Positions 63,465 through 64,000 of a stretch of 64,000 nucleotides of DNA are shown here, piece by piece. Origin of the DNA: Bacteroidetes bacterium UBA1947 (GTDB lineage Bacteria > Bacteroidota > Bacteroidia > Chitinophagales > Chitinophagaceae); the NCBI GenBank assembly GCA_002336915.1, contig DDET01000055.1, positions 1 to 64,000 of the forward strand. The letters are read 5' to 3'. Made by a program: the position numbers and the translations under genes. Position 1 is the stretch's first letter, and every line of letters starts with the position of its first letter. Below the pieces are notes generated by a model. That model saw nothing but the letters and a program-made list of their open reading frames with translations, searched no databases and was not told where the DNA came from.

Positions 63465-64000
63465 TCTTCGACTTTAATTATGATCTCCTTGCCCTTGAAC
63501 TTGCGCGTTTGCAGGTCATAAGCATCACCGCAGGACATGAGGTGAACGATGATGTTCTCAACAGAAATAGGCTTGCCGAATTCAATATCGGCAATGTTGT
63601 TGTAGTCGATGAACTTACCATCGATGATGACCACAGAGCCGGAACCGATGGCTTTGAGTGATGTGCCACCTGTTACAATAACACCGGTATCTTCGCCAAG
63701 GCCAATGCCTATAGCGCCCGGATAACCTGCAACAGCCTGCGCCAAACGGTTGAAACGCCCGCGCCTGTCGAAGTGGGAATCGATGATAACATTCTGCATC
63801 AGGCCGAGGCCTGTAGTGATCTTCACTTCGCCTTTAAGGTGTGCAGCAGCAGCATTGCCTTCGTATATCATGGTATTGCTCATGGCCATAGCGCCGGCAC
63901 TGGTGCCTGCTATCACGAAGGCTTCATTATAGTAACGGTCGCGCAGGATATCAAGTAGTTCTGTGCCGCCGAGGATAGAGGAGAGGCGCAACTGGTTACC
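63461..64000 (-). CDS. Cyanophycinase (S51 family), partial
   Basis: At least 179 C-terminal residues; the start lies beyond the window. The nucleophile elbow is GTSAGAMAM (catalytic Ser), and the upstream GNQLRLSSILGGT plus following EGNAAA... VIIDSHFDRRGR match the family. It cuts cyanophycin (multi-L-arginyl-poly-L-aspartate) to beta-Asp-Arg, the substrate of the facing isoaspartyl peptidase. The frame shows no sign of damage. Confidence 0.88.
   Translation of the reverse strand, partial: GNQLRLSSILGGTELLDILRDRYYNEAFVIAGTSAGAMAMSNTMIYEGNAAAAHLKGEVKITTGLGLMQNVIIDSHFDRRGRFNRLAQAVAGYPGAIGIGLGEDTGVIVTGGTSLKAIGSGSVVIIDGKFIDYNNIADIEFGKPISVENIIVHLMSCGDAYDLQTRKFKGKEIIIKVED

Overview
The window comes from a member of the Bacteroidota, most like Chitinophagaceae or a related family. 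Several things point there: promoters of the TTTG-N19/20-TAnnTTTG type, a type IX secretion C-terminal sorting domain, and typical families such as DUF5686, GIN/DUF2807, the PUR-like DUF3276 protein, DUF6580 and SusC-era carboxypeptidase-regulatory domains. No tRNA, rRNA or CRISPR array was seen. The text probably joins two genomes or two composition regimes. Bases 1 to about 34,780 are A+T-rich with A/T-ending codons, and from about 34,800 onward codons are visibly G/C-ending. The switch falls inside the very conserved atpA gene, so an assembly chimera (or recombination inside atpA) has to be considered before gene order is read across it.

Left part (1-34.8 kb): a partial periplasmic binding protein; guaA and guaB, with a type IIG restriction-modification enzyme and a VOC protein between them; zwf; an operon of unknown small protein, BtrH-like protein, DUF2891 protein and ABC ATPase; then a graveyard of transposase relics (IS5-like and IS982-like) and a POT transporter fragment. 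Next come an RND efflux operon (outer membrane factor, adaptor, pump), a DUF5686 outer-membrane protein, an ECF sigma factor, a second IS982 relic, two POT peptide transporters, purD, an MsbA-type ABC exporter, a 731-residue secreted protein with a possible caspase-like dyad, a DUF6580 membrane protein and the promoter plus 5' third of atpA.

Right part (34.8-64 kb): the rest of atpA; a membrane protein and GNAT pair; a 2OG-Fe(II) oxygenase; an M49 (DPP III-like) peptidase; a PhnZ-like HD protein; a LytTR/LytS two-component pair; a RhlE-like helicase; two small GldM-C-like secreted proteins; a BlaI/M56 pair; TspO; a Wzi/RemB-like barrel; a DUF3276 protein; DinB and WYL genes. A compact A+T-rich island follows (52.4-54.8 kb), then a helicase 3' fragment, a CotH/T9SS protein, an HTH-AbiEii toxin-antitoxin pair, gyrB, and convergent isoaspartyl peptidase and cyanophycinase genes.

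The most interesting locus is the island at 52.4-54.8 kb. It holds a retron reverse transcriptase (NAxxH, YADD and VTG motifs), a structured non-coding stretch directly upstream that fits an msr-msd RNA, and a tightly coupled upstream gene pair: a DUF4365 (PD-(D/E)XK-like nuclease fold) protein and a 122-residue unknown. The remnant of a P-loop ATPase precedes them. It looks like a retron defence cassette with an effector module I do not recognise as a standard one. It sits against a truncated helicase gene and one copy of a 115-bp hairpin-rich direct repeat whose second copy lies at 59.6 kb.
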